The position numbers and the translations under genes are program-made. Positions 50,218-59,300 of a stretch of DNA of 64,000 nt are shown here, in pieces. Source of the stretch: Flaviaesturariibacter aridisoli (GTDB taxonomy: Bacteria > Bacteroidota > Bacteroidia > Chitinophagales > Chitinophagaceae). The notes under the pieces are model-generated. The model was not told the DNA's origin and did not search any database. It worked only from the letters and a program-made list of their open reading frames with translations. The stretch lies in the NCBI RefSeq assembly GCF_004343705.1, contig NZ_SKFH01000007.1, positions 62,001 through 126,000 on the forward strand. Direction: 5' to 3'. Within the stretch, counting starts at the first letter, position 1. Each line of letters opens with the position of its first letter.

Positions 50218-50928
50218 TTACACCTTCACCCCGAAAAGGTAACCGACCAGCGCAGACAGGAGCATTGCGATGGTGCCCCACACAACGATGCGGAGAATGG
50301 CTTTGGGCACACTGCTTCCGCCGGTTTTCGCCGATACCGTACCCAGTATGATCAAGGCTACGATCGTGAACCCATACAGAAAGTACTCCATGTAGGCCAC
50401 GGGTGCAAACAAAGTAACCAGGAGCGGCAACACCCCGCCCGCCGTAAAAGCGGCGCCCGATGCGAAGGCCGCCTGAATCGGGTTTGCCTGGCTGATCTCG
50501 TTGACCCCGAGCTCATCCCGCACGTGCGCGGCTAGCACGTCGTGCTCGGTCAGCTCTTTCGCAACCTGCAGGGCCGTTTCTTTTTTCAATCCCCGTTTCT
50601 GGTAGATTTCGGCCAGGATCCGGAGCTCCGCTTCGGGACTCTCCCGGAGTTCCTGTGCTTCCCGTTCGATGTCCGACTTTTCGATATCGGTTTGCGAACT
50701 CACCGACACATATTCACCAGCCGCCATGGACAGGGCTCCTGCCACCAGGCCGGCGACTGTTGCGAGCAGGATCGGGCTCCTGGAATCACTCGCCGTAGCC
50801 ACGCCGATTGCAAGGCTGGAGATGGAAATGATGCCGTCATTGGCACCCAGGACCGCTGCCCGCAGCCAATTACTCCGGTGTATGTAATGGCTGTCCAGAT
50901 AGTTATCGATCGTCAGTTTTTCACTCAT
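50218..50928 (-). CDS. VIT1/CCC1 family iron/manganese transporter
   Basis: A 236-residue membrane protein. The N-terminal HYIHRSNWLRAAVLGANDGIISISSLAIG is the first helix region of VIT1/CCC1 proteins, with the metal-binding region in GALSMAAGEYVSVSSQTD. A charged cytoplasmic helical segment follows (EREAQELRESPEAELRILAEIY, in part). Three C-terminal helices finish the protein. The family moves Fe2+ or Mn2+ across membranes, probably out of the cytoplasm in bacteria. Confidence 0.93.
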   Translation of the reverse strand: MSEKLTIDNYLDSHYIHRSNWLRAAVLGANDGIISISSLAIGVATASDSRSPILLATVAGLVAGALSMAAGEYVSVSSQTDIEKSDIEREAQELRESPEAELRILAEIYQKRGLKKETALQVAKELTEHDVLAAHVRDELGVNEISQANPIQAAFASGAAFTAGGVLPLLVTLFAPVAYMEYFLYGFTIVALIILGTVSAKTGGSSVPKAILRIVVWGTIAMLLSALVGYLFGVKV

Positions 50929-51078
50929 GATACCTTGTCGCTGAAGCCGGGCGACCCGGGTTTAATCTGTTTCCGGTTATGAAGTTAGGAACGTTCCCGT
51001 TGCGGGACGGCCAGGGCCTGGCAGCCCACGTGTTGAAAAGAACGCTCTTTCCATTCGGGTACATTTCCGATCGATGCC

Positions 51079-51462
51079 TCATCCTTTCGCCAGCTTGTAA
51101 AACAGGTACGGCGCCAGCGCCACCCACAGCGGAACGAGCAGCCACAGCCGTCCACGGAGCAGGTGGTAATCGGCCAGCAATTGCGGCCAGCTGCGGCCCT
51201 GGTAGCGGCCGAAGCCAAACTCGAAGGCGAGCGTTAGTACCAACCAGAGCACGCCGACCCAGGCGGCTTGCACTCCGGATGCCGGCGGGAACCGGTTGAG
51301 CACGAAACCGATATACAGGGTGAAGAACAGGAGGAGCGTCAGCGTGGACAACTGCTGCGCACGCAGCTCACCGAAGGCCCGTTTATAGCCCAGGTCGCGG
51401 AGGGCGCCGTTGAAGATCGCGATCAGCAACATCGGAAACCAAAGCATCAGGTAACGGAGCAT
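51079..51462 (-). CDS. Small hydrophobic membrane protein, unknown function
   Basis: A 127-residue protein starting MLRYLMLWFPMLLIAIFNGALRD. Four membrane segments are at about 3-17, 38-54, 66-86 and 103-122. GYKRAFGELRAQQLSTL recalls small uncharacterised membrane proteins of Bacteroidota and Proteobacteria with the same start. ATG 51462 is used; the longer frame lacks coding features. It lies 150 bases from the VIT gene. Function unknown. Confidence 0.75.
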   Translation of the reverse strand: MLRYLMLWFPMLLIAIFNGALRDLGYKRAFGELRAQQLSTLTLLLFFTLYIGFVLNRFPPASGVQAAWVGVLWLVLTLAFEFGFGRYQGRSWPQLLADYHLLRGRLWLLVPLWVALAPYLFYKLAKG

Positions 51463-51632
51463 GGCAGTTCCTTTTATTTGATGAAAGTCGCACCCGGTAA
51501 AGCTAGTACGGCAACCGCTCGAACAGGGATGACCGTTGTCAGGGCACACGAAGAGAAGCATCAGCCCGGCCGTGCTGGTACGGCCGCGGGAGGGGCGCGG
51601 TACTCCGGTAACTTAGCGCCACATCGGCTCCC

Positions 51633-54197
51633 ATGAACTGGCACCTGCTCCGCACAGAAAAAGCATTGGAAGAAACCGGGTCTGCGACCCGCGGGTTGAC
51701 GCGCGCGGAAGCAGCTGCGCGGCTGCTGTCGGGTGGCCCCAACGTGCTGCTGACCGCTAAAAAGCGCAGCGCCTGGAAGCTGTTCCTGAGCCAGTTCTAC
51801 GACTTTATGACGCTGGTGCTGGTAGCTGCGGCCATCATTGCCGGCATCGCCGGCGACCGTGCCGACACGCTGATCATCCTCTCCATTGTCGTGCTCAACG
51901 CCCTGCTGGGCTTCGCGCAGCAATACCGCGCCGAAAAAGCCATGGAAGCCCTCAAGCACCTCGGCGATCCCCTGTGCACCGTGTGGCGCGAAGGGCTGGC
52001 GGAAACCATCCCCGTAGCCAACCTGGTGACCGGCGACGTCGTGCTGCTCGACGCGGGCAACGTAGTGCCTGCCGACCTTCGCCTGCTGGAAGTGCAGTCC
52101 CTGGCGGTAATGGAAGCCGCGCTGACCGGCGAATCGGTGCCGGTGCAGAAAACCGTGCGCGTGCCGGAAGAAGATACCCACAGCCTCGGTGACCGCCACA
52201 ACATGGCCTACCGGGGCACGCAGGTCACCAGCGGCCGCGGCCGCGGTCTCGTGATCGCTACCGGTATGAATACCGAGATCGGCCAGATCGCGCGGCTGCT
52301 GCAGGCCCCCGAAGCCGACACGCCGCTGCAGGTGCGGATGCGCGACTTCGGCAAAAAACTGAGTTACGGCGTGCTGGCCATCTGCGCCATCCTGTTCGTC
52401 GCCGGGCTGCTGCGCGGCGAGAGCGCCGCGGGCATGCTGCTGCTGGCCATTTCGCTGGCCGTGGCGGCCATCCCTGAAGCGTTGCCGGCGCTCATCACCA
52501 TCGCCCTGTCGCGCGGCGCCTCGGTGCTCGCCCGGCATCAGGCGCTTATTCGCAAACTGACGGCCGTAGAAACGCTGGGATCCGTCACCTATATCTGCAC
52601 CGACAAGACCGGGACACTCACGCTTAACCGGATGACCGTAACGGTCACCGAGCCCGCCGGCGCCACGCAACTTGACGGCCTTCCGCTGCTGCACGCCGCC
52701 ATGGCCCTGAATCATTCCGTACAATTCGGCCAGGAAGAGCTTAGCGGCGATCCCACCGAGACGGCCCTGGTTCGGTATGTGCTGGAAAACGCCGGTAGCG
52801 ACGCCGTGCGGCAACTGGCGGAAAGCCACCCGGTGCTGCAGGAGCGGCCGTTCGACTCCGAGCGCAAGCTGATGACGACGGTACACCGCAGCGGCGAACA
52901 CTACCTGGTGCTGGTAAAGGGCGCCGTCGAATCGGTGGCGGAGCGCCTGGCCGCTGAAGGCGCCGGTGGCTGGGCGGAGCGTGCTGCCGCCTGGGGGGCC
53001 GACGGAAAGCGCGTGCTGGCTTATGCCTACAAATTCATCGACTGCCTGCCCGCCAACCCCGAAGATTGGGAAAGCGGACTTCAGCCCGCCGGCCTCGTAG
53101 CGCTCCACGACCCGCCGCGCCCCGGCATCGACCGCTCCATCCGCGCCTGCCGCGAAGCCGGCATCCGCCCCGTGATGATCACCGGCGACCACCCGGAGAC
53201 CGCCGCCGCCATCGCCCGGCAGATCGGACTGCTCGACGGGCTAAGCCGCGTGGTGTCGGGCCGCGAAATGGAGCACTGGGATGCCGCCCGCTTTGAAGCG
53301 GAGGCGCCGCTCGTAGCCGTCTACGCCCGCGTTTCGCCGGCCCAGAAGCTACAGATCGTGGAAGCGCTCCAGCGGCGCAACCAATACGTGGCCATGACCG
53401 GCGATGGCGTCAATGATGCCCCTTCGCTGCGAAAGGCGAATATCGGCATCGCCATGGGCATCACCGGCACCGACGTGAGCAAGGAAGCGGCGCACATGAT
53501 CCTGCTCGACGACAACTTCAGCACCATCGTGGGGGCGATCCGCGAAGGACGACGCGTGTACGACAACATCCGCCGCTTCGTCAAATACATCATGACCTGC
53601 AACACCGCCGAGATCTGGACCATCTTCCTCGCGCCGCTGCTGGGTCTGCCCATACCTTTGCTTCCCGTACACCTGCTCTGGATCAACCTCATCACCGACG
53701 GGCTTCCCGGGCTCGCCCTGTCGGCGGAGAGCGCGGAGCGCAACGTGATGACCCGGCCGCCACGGCCGCCCGGCGAAAGCCTTTTTGCACACGGCAGCGG
53801 CTTGCACATCCTGTGGGTGGGCCTCCTCATGGCCGCCCTCGCGCTCGGTACGCAGGCCATCGCCTTGCAGCACGCGCTCCCCCACTGGCAAACGCTGGTG
53901 TTCACGACCCTTTCCTTTGCCCAGCTCGGGCACGTGTGGGCCATCCGCAGCGAGGAAGAATTCATCTTTCGCAAGGGCTTTTTCTCCAACCACCCCCTAA
54001 CCGCCACCCTGGCGCTCACCGTAGGGTTGCAGCTGTGCGCCGTGTACCTGCCGGTGGCTAACAAATTGCTGCACACCCAACCGCTGACGCTGATCGAGCT
54101 GTCGGCGAGCGTGGCCGTGGCCGCCCTGCTTTTTCACGCCGTGGAGCTCGAAAAATGGATGAGACGCCTGCGCAGAACCGCCCGGCACAAACGGTAA
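51633..54197 (+). CDS. P-type (P2, Ca2+-ATPase-like) cation-transporting ATPase
   Basis: An 854-residue pump. The N-terminal cation-ATPase domain (about 1-60) is followed by the actuator domain with LTGESVPVQK, the M4 motif AIPEALPAL, the phosphorylation site CTDKTGTLTLNRM (D324), the nucleotide domain (PFDSERKLMTTV) and the hinge MTGDGVNDAPSL. M5/M6 include INLITDGLPGLALSAE. Order and length match P2-type pumps of the PMR1/Ca2+ group. The PEALP motif (common form PEGLP) leaves the ion uncertain: Ca2+ or Mn2+ are most likely. It opens the stress block and is 70 bases before the first universal stress gene. Confidence 0.93.
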   Translation: MNWHLLRTEKALEETGSATRGLTRAEAAARLLSGGPNVLLTAKKRSAWKLFLSQFYDFMTLVLVAAAIIAGIAGDRADTLIILSIVVLNALLGFAQQYRAEKAMEALKHLGDPLCTVWREGLAETIPVANLVTGDVVLLDAGNVVPADLRLLEVQSLAVMEAALTGESVPVQKTVRVPEEDTHSLGDRHNMAYRGTQVTSGRGRGLVIATGMNTEIGQIARLLQAPEADTPLQVRMRDFGKKLSYGVLAICAILFVAGLLRGESAAGMLLLAISLAVAAIPEALPALITIALSRGASVLARHQALIRKLTAVETLGSVTYICTDKTGTLTLNRMTVTVTEPAGATQLDGLPLLHAAMALNHSVQFGQEELSGDPTETALVRYVLENAGSDAVRQLAESHPVLQERPFDSERKLMTTVHRSGEHYLVLVKGAVESVAERLAAEGAGGWAERAAAWGADGKRVLAYAYKFIDCLPANPEDWESGLQPAGLVALHDPPRPGIDRSIRACREAGIRPVMITGDHPETAAAIARQIGLLDGLSRVVSGREMEHWDAARFEAEAPLVAVYARVSPAQKLQIVEALQRRNQYVAMTGDGVNDAPSLRKANIGIAMGITGTDVSKEAAHMILLDDNFSTIVGAIREGRRVYDNIRRFVKYIMTCNTAEIWTIFLAPLLGLPIPLLPVHLLWINLITDGLPGLALSAESAERNVMTRPPRPPGESLFAHGSGLHILWVGLLMAALALGTQAIALQHALPHWQTLVFTTLSFAQLGHVWAIRSEEEFIFRKGFFSNHPLTATLALTVGLQLCAVYLPVANKLLHTQPLTLIELSASVAVAALLFHAVELEKWMRRLRRTARHKR

Positions 54198-54252
54198 CCA
54201 CAATCACTGTTTTCCTTTGCCCGCCGTCAGTATTGGACCCCGGCGGAGCGGA

Positions 54253-54260
54253 TAGATTTG
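54253..54260 (+). promoter_or_regulatory. -7 box (TAGATTTG) of the universal stress gene block
   Basis: A full TAnnTTTG match, 7 bases before the ATG at 54268. ATTG at 54232-54235 could be the -33 element (17-base spacer). Confidence 0.65.
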
Positions 54261-54267
54261 GACCATT

Positions 54268-55092
54268 ATGGAACAGATCCTGATCCTGCTCAATGCCAAC
54301 CGGCCCTCCGCATCCTGCATCCAGTTTGCCTGCACCGTTGCCGGCATGAACCACGCACGGCTCTGCGGCATATTCGTGGAAACCATGCCGAGCGAAGGGT
54401 ATTATTCGGCTAACGACATCTTCCTCGCGGGGGCGAAGCCGGCACAGGGGTCGGGAGTGGTGACCATGGATCCCGAACAGGCCATCCGGGTATTCACCGA
54501 CACCTGCCAGCGAGAAGGTGTGCAATCGGAATCCGTACTGATCGATGCCGGCCCGCTTCCTTACGCGGTGCGCGAGAGCTACTTCGCCGACCTGCTCATA
54601 TTGAGTCCGGACACGGGCTTCACCGGCGACGAGGAAGAAACACCCTCGTCGTTCACGCGCGACCTGCTGCGCACGGCGGCCTGCCCCGTGCTGCTTGCGC
54701 CGCTGCAATTCGATGCGTTCAATGAAACCATTTGCTGCTACGACGGAAGTCCGTCCGCCGTCTATGCGCTGAAGACCTGCAGCTACCTGTTTCCGGAGCT
54801 GGCGAAAGAGCGGCTCACGATCCTTGAAGTGACGCGCGCTACCGACGCTGTCTACGACGAAAAGCACGGCCGCCTCCTGAAGTGGGCGCGCTGCCATTAC
54901 GATGAAGTGCTGTTCCAGCCGCTTTCGGGCGATACGGAAGAAGAACTCTTTGATTACCTGTTCCGGAAGCGCGGCAAGCTGGTGGTGCTTGGCGCCTATG
55001 GGCGCTCCCTCCTGTCGATGCTGTTCCAGGAAAGCACCGCCGACCGTATCAGCCGTGCGATCGACCTGCCCCTGTTCATCACGCACCTCTAA
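54268..55092 (+). CDS. Universal stress protein, tandem UspA-like domains (1 of 3)
   Basis: A 274-residue protein with two UspA-like halves. The first begins QILILLNANRPSASCIQFACTVA, and the second starts at about residue 150 (ICCYDGSPSAVYALKTCSY). The second ends with VLGAYGRSLLSMLFQESTADRI, which keeps G-x2-G-x9 but has E in place of the last Gly of the ATP-binding motif. The first half has lost the motif. It is the first gene after the box at 54253, and the second stress gene starts 5 bases after its stop. Confidence 0.88.
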   Translation: MEQILILLNANRPSASCIQFACTVAGMNHARLCGIFVETMPSEGYYSANDIFLAGAKPAQGSGVVTMDPEQAIRVFTDTCQREGVQSESVLIDAGPLPYAVRESYFADLLILSPDTGFTGDEEETPSSFTRDLLRTAACPVLLAPLQFDAFNETICCYDGSPSAVYALKTCSYLFPELAKERLTILEVTRATDAVYDEKHGRLLKWARCHYDEVLFQPLSGDTEEELFDYLFRKRGKLVVLGAYGRSLLSMLFQESTADRISRAIDLPLFITHL

Positions 55093-55097
55093 CCGAA

Positions 55098-55937
55098 ATG
55101 AAAAAATTCATCGCCGCTTTCGACAGCCTGCAATTCCCCGAAAGCACCCTGGACTACAGCATCAACCTGGCCCGGGACGCGGGGGCGCACCTTGTGGGGG
55201 TGTTTCTCGAAGACCCCAACATACATAGCTACGGCGTGACGGAGATGACCGATTATTCGGGTAAAAGTTTCGATCGCCACGTGCAGGAACTGAATCGCAT
55301 CGACCACCAGAAGCGACAGGAGGGCGTCGATCGCTTCCGCGCTGCCTGCGGCGCCGCCGGCGTCACCTGCTCGGTGCACCGCGACCGGCACGCCCCGCTG
55401 CGCGAGCTGCTGCACGAATCCATTTATGCCGACCTGCTGCTGACCGCCAACGACGTTACACCCGGCACGGCCGCCACCGCGGCCCCGACGCCCTTCGTGC
55501 GCCACCTGCTGCAGGAAGCCCAGTGCCCCGTCATGCCACTGCCCCCGCACTTCGCACCTATCGACCGGGTGACGCTTTTGTACGATGGCGCACCCGCCTC
55601 CGTGCAGGCCCTGCGTGCCTTCAGCTACCTGCTGCCCCACTTGAAGGAACTCGACACCGAAGTGGTCACCGTGAAAGGCTCCGACGACGACGGGCACCTC
55701 CCCGACGGTCGGCTGATCAAGGAGTTTGTAAAAAGACATTTCCCGCAGGCACGCTACACCGTGCTGAAAGGCCCGGCCGACGAGGAACTCGTAGCACACG
55801 GCAAGCGACAGCCCGGCCCCGGCATCATCGTGCTCGGCGCCTACCGTCGCGATGCCTTGTCGCGGTTGTTCCGTCCCAGTACGGCCGATGTGCTGATGCA
55901 GCACCTGCAGGCGCCACTGTTCATTGCCCACTATTAG
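55098..55937 (+). CDS. Universal stress protein, tandem UspA-like domains (2 of 3)
   Basis: A 279-residue paralogue of its neighbours. The N-terminal half starts KKFIAAFDSLQFPESTLDYSI, and the second half at about residue 155 (VTLLYDGAPASVQALRAFSY). The final segment VLGAYRRDALSRLFRPSTADVL has the second Gly of the ATP motif replaced by Arg. The N-terminal segment HLVGVFLEDPNIHSY is typical of this group. It is separated from PEP synthase by 20 bases and probably in the same transcript. Confidence 0.88.
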   Translation: MKKFIAAFDSLQFPESTLDYSINLARDAGAHLVGVFLEDPNIHSYGVTEMTDYSGKSFDRHVQELNRIDHQKRQEGVDRFRAACGAAGVTCSVHRDRHAPLRELLHESIYADLLLTANDVTPGTAATAAPTPFVRHLLQEAQCPVMPLPPHFAPIDRVTLLYDGAPASVQALRAFSYLLPHLKELDTEVVTVKGSDDDGHLPDGRLIKEFVKRHFPQARYTVLKGPADEELVAHGKRQPGPGIIVLGAYRRDALSRLFRPSTADVLMQHLQAPLFIAHY

Positions 55938-55957
55938 CCACTTCCAAATGAAAAACC

Positions 55958-58393
55958 ATGGCCACATTCATCAGGTATTATTCAGAATTGGGATTGGCGG
56001 ATGCGCCTTCCGTCGGCAGCAAGAATGCTTTCCTGGGCGAGCTGTTTCAAACGGTCACTACGCCCGGCATGCAGGTGCCCGACGGCTTCGCCATTACGGG
56101 CGACGCCTTCCTCGAGTTCCTGCGCGTCAATAACCTCGAGCCGAAACTGCTGCAGATCCTCGACAACCTCGACCGCCTGTCGTTCGGCAACCTCGCCCGC
56201 ACCGGCGAAATTGCCCGCACGCTGCTGTTGCAGGCAAAGCTGCCGGAGACGCTCGCCCACGAAGCAATACTAGCCTACCGCGCTCTTGCCGACGGCGACG
56301 GGCCCGTGGTAGTGCGGAGCAGCGCCCTTTCCGACGACGATCCGGCGGCCAACTTCGCGGGGCTACACGACTCCTTCCGCAACGTCCGCGGCGAAGCCGC
56401 CCTGCTCCAGTCCCTGAAGGCCTGCTTCGCTTCTGTGTTTAACAACCGCGCGATCAAGTACCGCCAGGAAAAAGGATTCCTGCAGGAAAAAATGTCGCTG
56501 GCTATTGGCGTGCAGCGGATGGTCCGGGCCGACCTCGGCGGCTCCGGCGTAGCCGTCACCCTTGATCCGGAAACAGGCTTCCGAAATGTCGTGCACATCA
56601 GTGCCATCTGGGGCCTTGGCGAGAATATGACCCACGGCTCCGCCACTCCCGACGAATACCGGGTGTTCAAACCCAACCTGGCGCGGGGTTACGACGCGCT
56701 GCTCCAGAAAGCACTGGGCGCCAAGGAACACAAGCTTTTCTTCGACAGCGCAGGCACAGCCCGCAACACCCCAACGCCCGAAGCGGACCGCGCGCGCTAC
56801 GTGCTTTCCGACGAAAGGGCCGAAGAACTCGCCCGCTGCTGCGTGGACATCGAAGCGCGCGTGGGCAGGCCGATGGACATCGAGTGGGCCATCGACGGCA
56901 GCGACGACATTTTGTACCTGCTCCAGGCACGGCCTGAAACAGTGCAGTCGGCGCAGAACCCGCACGTCTTTACCGACTACCACCTGGAGCGGAAAGGCCT
57001 GTCGCTGATCTCGGGGCAAGCCATCGGCATGAAAGTGGTGTCGGGCAAAGCCCGCATCCTGCAGTCGCAGCGCGAACCGGAGCTGCAACCCGGCGAGATC
57101 ATCGTGACCGACCTCGTACATCCCGACTGGGAACCGGTGCTCGAACTGGCGGCGGCCATCGTGACCAACAAGGGCGGACGCACAAGTCACGCCTCCATCA
57201 TGGCCCGCGAGCTCGGCATTCCTGCCGTGGTGGGCTGCGGCGACGCCACTGAACGCATTACCGACGGCGAGTGGATCACGGTGTCTTGCTGCGAAGGCAG
57301 CACCGGCAATGTATACCGCGGCGTCATTCCGTATGTTTTGCTGGAACACGATTTTTCGGGTACGCGCCTCACCGCGAAAACGCGCGTCAAGCTCATCGCC
57401 GGCGATCCCGACAGCGCCTTCCGGCTTTCGTTTTACCCCAACGACGGTGTGGGACTCATGCGCCTCGAATTCCTCATCGGGCATTTTATCCGCATCCACC
57501 CGATGGCCCTGGTGCGCTACGAGGAGCTCTCCGATACCGAACTGCGCCGGCTCATCGATGAACGCACAAAGGGTTATACCGACAAGAAGGAATACTTCGT
57601 GGACCAGCTCGCACAGGGAATTGCAGTGATGGCCGCAGCATTCTACCCGAAGGAAGTGATTGTACGCACCAGTGACCTCAAAACGAACGAGTATGCCGGA
57701 CTCATCGGCGGATCGGCCTTTGAACCGCAGGAAGAAAACCCGATGCTGGGCTTTCGCGGCGCCGCGCGGTACTATCACCCGCTGTACGAAGAAGGCTTTG
57801 CCCTTGAATGCGCCGCCATCCGGCGCGTGCGCACGCGGATGGGTTTGACCAACGTCAAGGTGATGGTGCCGTTTTGCCGGACCGTGGAGGAAGCCGCGAA
57901 AGTGGTGTCGGTGCTGGCAGGCAATGGCCTCGACCGCTGCGTGGACGAAAGTCTTCAGCTGTATATGATGGCCGAGATCCCCGCCAACGTGCTGCTGGCC
58001 GGCGAGTTTGCGCGCCACTTCGATGGCTTCTCCATCGGCTCGAATGACCTCACCCAACTCACCCTGGGCATCGACCGCGGCTCCGCCCTGGTGGCCGGCC
58101 AGTTCAGCGAACAGAATGAAGCTACCCGCCTGCTGATCAGCCAGATGATCGCCGCCGGCCACAAGGCCGGCAAGACCGTAGGGCTGTGCGGGCAGGCGCC
58201 CAGCGACGACGCCGATTTCGTACGCTTCCTGGTCGAGCAGGGCATCGACAGCATCTCCTTTAACCCCGACAGCCTGCTCAACGGCATCGGCTACGTTGCG
58301 CACGCCGAAGCGATGCGTGGGGAACACGATGGGCCCGGCGACCCTTCCCGAATGCCCGGCGGCAGGCGCAAGAAAGAGCAACCCGAACCCTAG
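55958..58393 (+). CDS. ppsA: Phosphoenolpyruvate synthase
   Basis: An 811-residue enzyme that turns pyruvate and ATP into PEP, AMP and phosphate. The N-terminal ATP-binding domain has VVVRSSALSDDDPAANFAG and SVFNNRAIKYRQEKG. The mobile phosphohistidine domain carries GGRTSHASIMARELGIPAVVG with H411. The C-terminal PEP-binding barrel has IIVRTSDLKTNEY, GFRGAARY, MVPFCRTV and FSIGSNDLTQLTLG, with the cysteine VGLCGQAPSD near the active site. The length is that of true PpsA. It lies between universal stress proteins and a two-component system, suggesting that carbon flux is reset under energy stress (inference). Confidence 0.95.
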   Translation: MATFIRYYSELGLADAPSVGSKNAFLGELFQTVTTPGMQVPDGFAITGDAFLEFLRVNNLEPKLLQILDNLDRLSFGNLARTGEIARTLLLQAKLPETLAHEAILAYRALADGDGPVVVRSSALSDDDPAANFAGLHDSFRNVRGEAALLQSLKACFASVFNNRAIKYRQEKGFLQEKMSLAIGVQRMVRADLGGSGVAVTLDPETGFRNVVHISAIWGLGENMTHGSATPDEYRVFKPNLARGYDALLQKALGAKEHKLFFDSAGTARNTPTPEADRARYVLSDERAEELARCCVDIEARVGRPMDIEWAIDGSDDILYLLQARPETVQSAQNPHVFTDYHLERKGLSLISGQAIGMKVVSGKARILQSQREPELQPGEIIVTDLVHPDWEPVLELAAAIVTNKGGRTSHASIMARELGIPAVVGCGDATERITDGEWITVSCCEGSTGNVYRGVIPYVLLEHDFSGTRLTAKTRVKLIAGDPDSAFRLSFYPNDGVGLMRLEFLIGHFIRIHPMALVRYEELSDTELRRLIDERTKGYTDKKEYFVDQLAQGIAVMAAAFYPKEVIVRTSDLKTNEYAGLIGGSAFEPQEENPMLGFRGAARYYHPLYEEGFALECAAIRRVRTRMGLTNVKVMVPFCRTVEEAAKVVSVLAGNGLDRCVDESLQLYMMAEIPANVLLAGEFARHFDGFSIGSNDLTQLTLGIDRGSALVAGQFSEQNEATRLLISQMIAAGHKAGKTVGLCGQAPSDDADFVRFLVEQGIDSISFNPDSLLNGIGYVAHAEAMRGEHDGPGDPSRMPGGRRKKEQPEP

Positions 58394-58497
58394 TCCCATT
58401 TGGGGCGCGGCATTTGCGGCGAAAAGAGCGGCGCTCGCACGCAACAGGTCATCCGGTTCGCGTCCGAAGCTCCTGCTAACCTAATCAACCGAACACC

Positions 58498-59244
58498 ATG
58501 TCGCCGCAATCCTTGCCGGATCCGCTCTACCAATTGCCTCCACAGGGAACGCAACGGAACAACTACCTGTCCGAACTTCTCTCCATTGCCGCGCACGAAT
58601 TCCGGACGCCACTGACCACCATACTTTCCAGCGTGGACCTGATTGAAATCTGCGCACAGCCCGATCAGCAGGCGACGCGGGAAAAGCACCTCGCGCGCAT
58701 CCGCAATGTCGTCCTGGAACTCAACGGCTTCATCGACGACCTCCTCTCGCTCGACCGCCTCGAACAGGGCTGCGTGGAGGTGCGGCCGGAATTGTTTAAC
58801 CTGGAAAACTTCCTGCGCGAACTCGTAGCCGAATCCGGCGGTATCGCAAGCAGGAACGGGCAGCAGATCTGTCTTTCCTGCAACGGCGCGCCGGGTATCT
58901 GCCAGGACCCGCAGCTGCTGCGCCTCATCCTGCGCAACCTGCTTTCCAACGCACTGAAGTACTCGCGCGAAGGCGGACAGGTGTGGCTGCGCGCCCATGT
59001 AAGTTCCCGTGGCTGCCGCGTTTCCGTGGCCGACGAAGGCATCGGCATACCGACCGGAAGCCGGAAGTTGCTGTTCGGCAGGTACTTCCGCGCCGAAAAC
59101 GCAGTGCATATCCCGGGCACGGGGCTGGGTCTCAGTATCGTAAAGCGCTACGTGGAGCTGCTGGAGGGCCGGGTATCGTTTCGCAGCGTCGAAAACAGGG
59201 GCAGCGATTTCGTTGTGCAACTGCCGCACCGCCTGCGCGCCTAA
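58498..59244 (+). CDS. Histidine kinase without a sensor domain
   Basis: A 248-residue soluble kinase. The H box is IAAHEFRTPLTT with H33, HisKA covers about 25-95, and the HATPase has LILRNLLSNALKYS (N box), VADEGIGIP and GTGLGLSIVKRYVELLEG. Only 24 residues come before HisKA, so no sensing domain is present. It is followed after 56 bases by the receiver-Crp gene, its most likely partner. Signals must come from a partner protein or direct interaction. Confidence 0.93.
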   Translation: MSPQSLPDPLYQLPPQGTQRNNYLSELLSIAAHEFRTPLTTILSSVDLIEICAQPDQQATREKHLARIRNVVLELNGFIDDLLSLDRLEQGCVEVRPELFNLENFLRELVAESGGIASRNGQQICLSCNGAPGICQDPQLLRLILRNLLSNALKYSREGGQVWLRAHVSSRGCRVSVADEGIGIPTGSRKLLFGRYFRAENAVHIPGTGLGLSIVKRYVELLEGRVSFRSVENRGSDFVVQLPHRLRA

Positions 59245-59283
59245 AAAAGATCGACCGTATTTCTACAGCAAGCCCACCCGGAA

Positions 59284-59289
59284 AGGAGG
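59284..59289 (+). promoter_or_regulatory. Shine-Dalgarno sequence AGGAGG, unusual here
   Basis: AGGAGG lies 11 bases before the ATG at 59301. Perfect Shine-Dalgarno sites are rare in Bacteroidota, so this marks the receiver-Crp gene as possibly translated more strongly than its neighbours. Confidence 0.6.
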
Positions 59290-59300
59290 AGAACCATACA

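Noticed and set aside
51561-53192. A 543-codon open frame opposite the P-type ATPase gene
   Set aside because: Antisense shadow, histidine- and glutamine-rich, no domain.
56363-58444. A 693-codon open frame opposite ppsA
   Set aside because: Antisense shadow of a well-conserved enzyme; no family motifs and biased composition.
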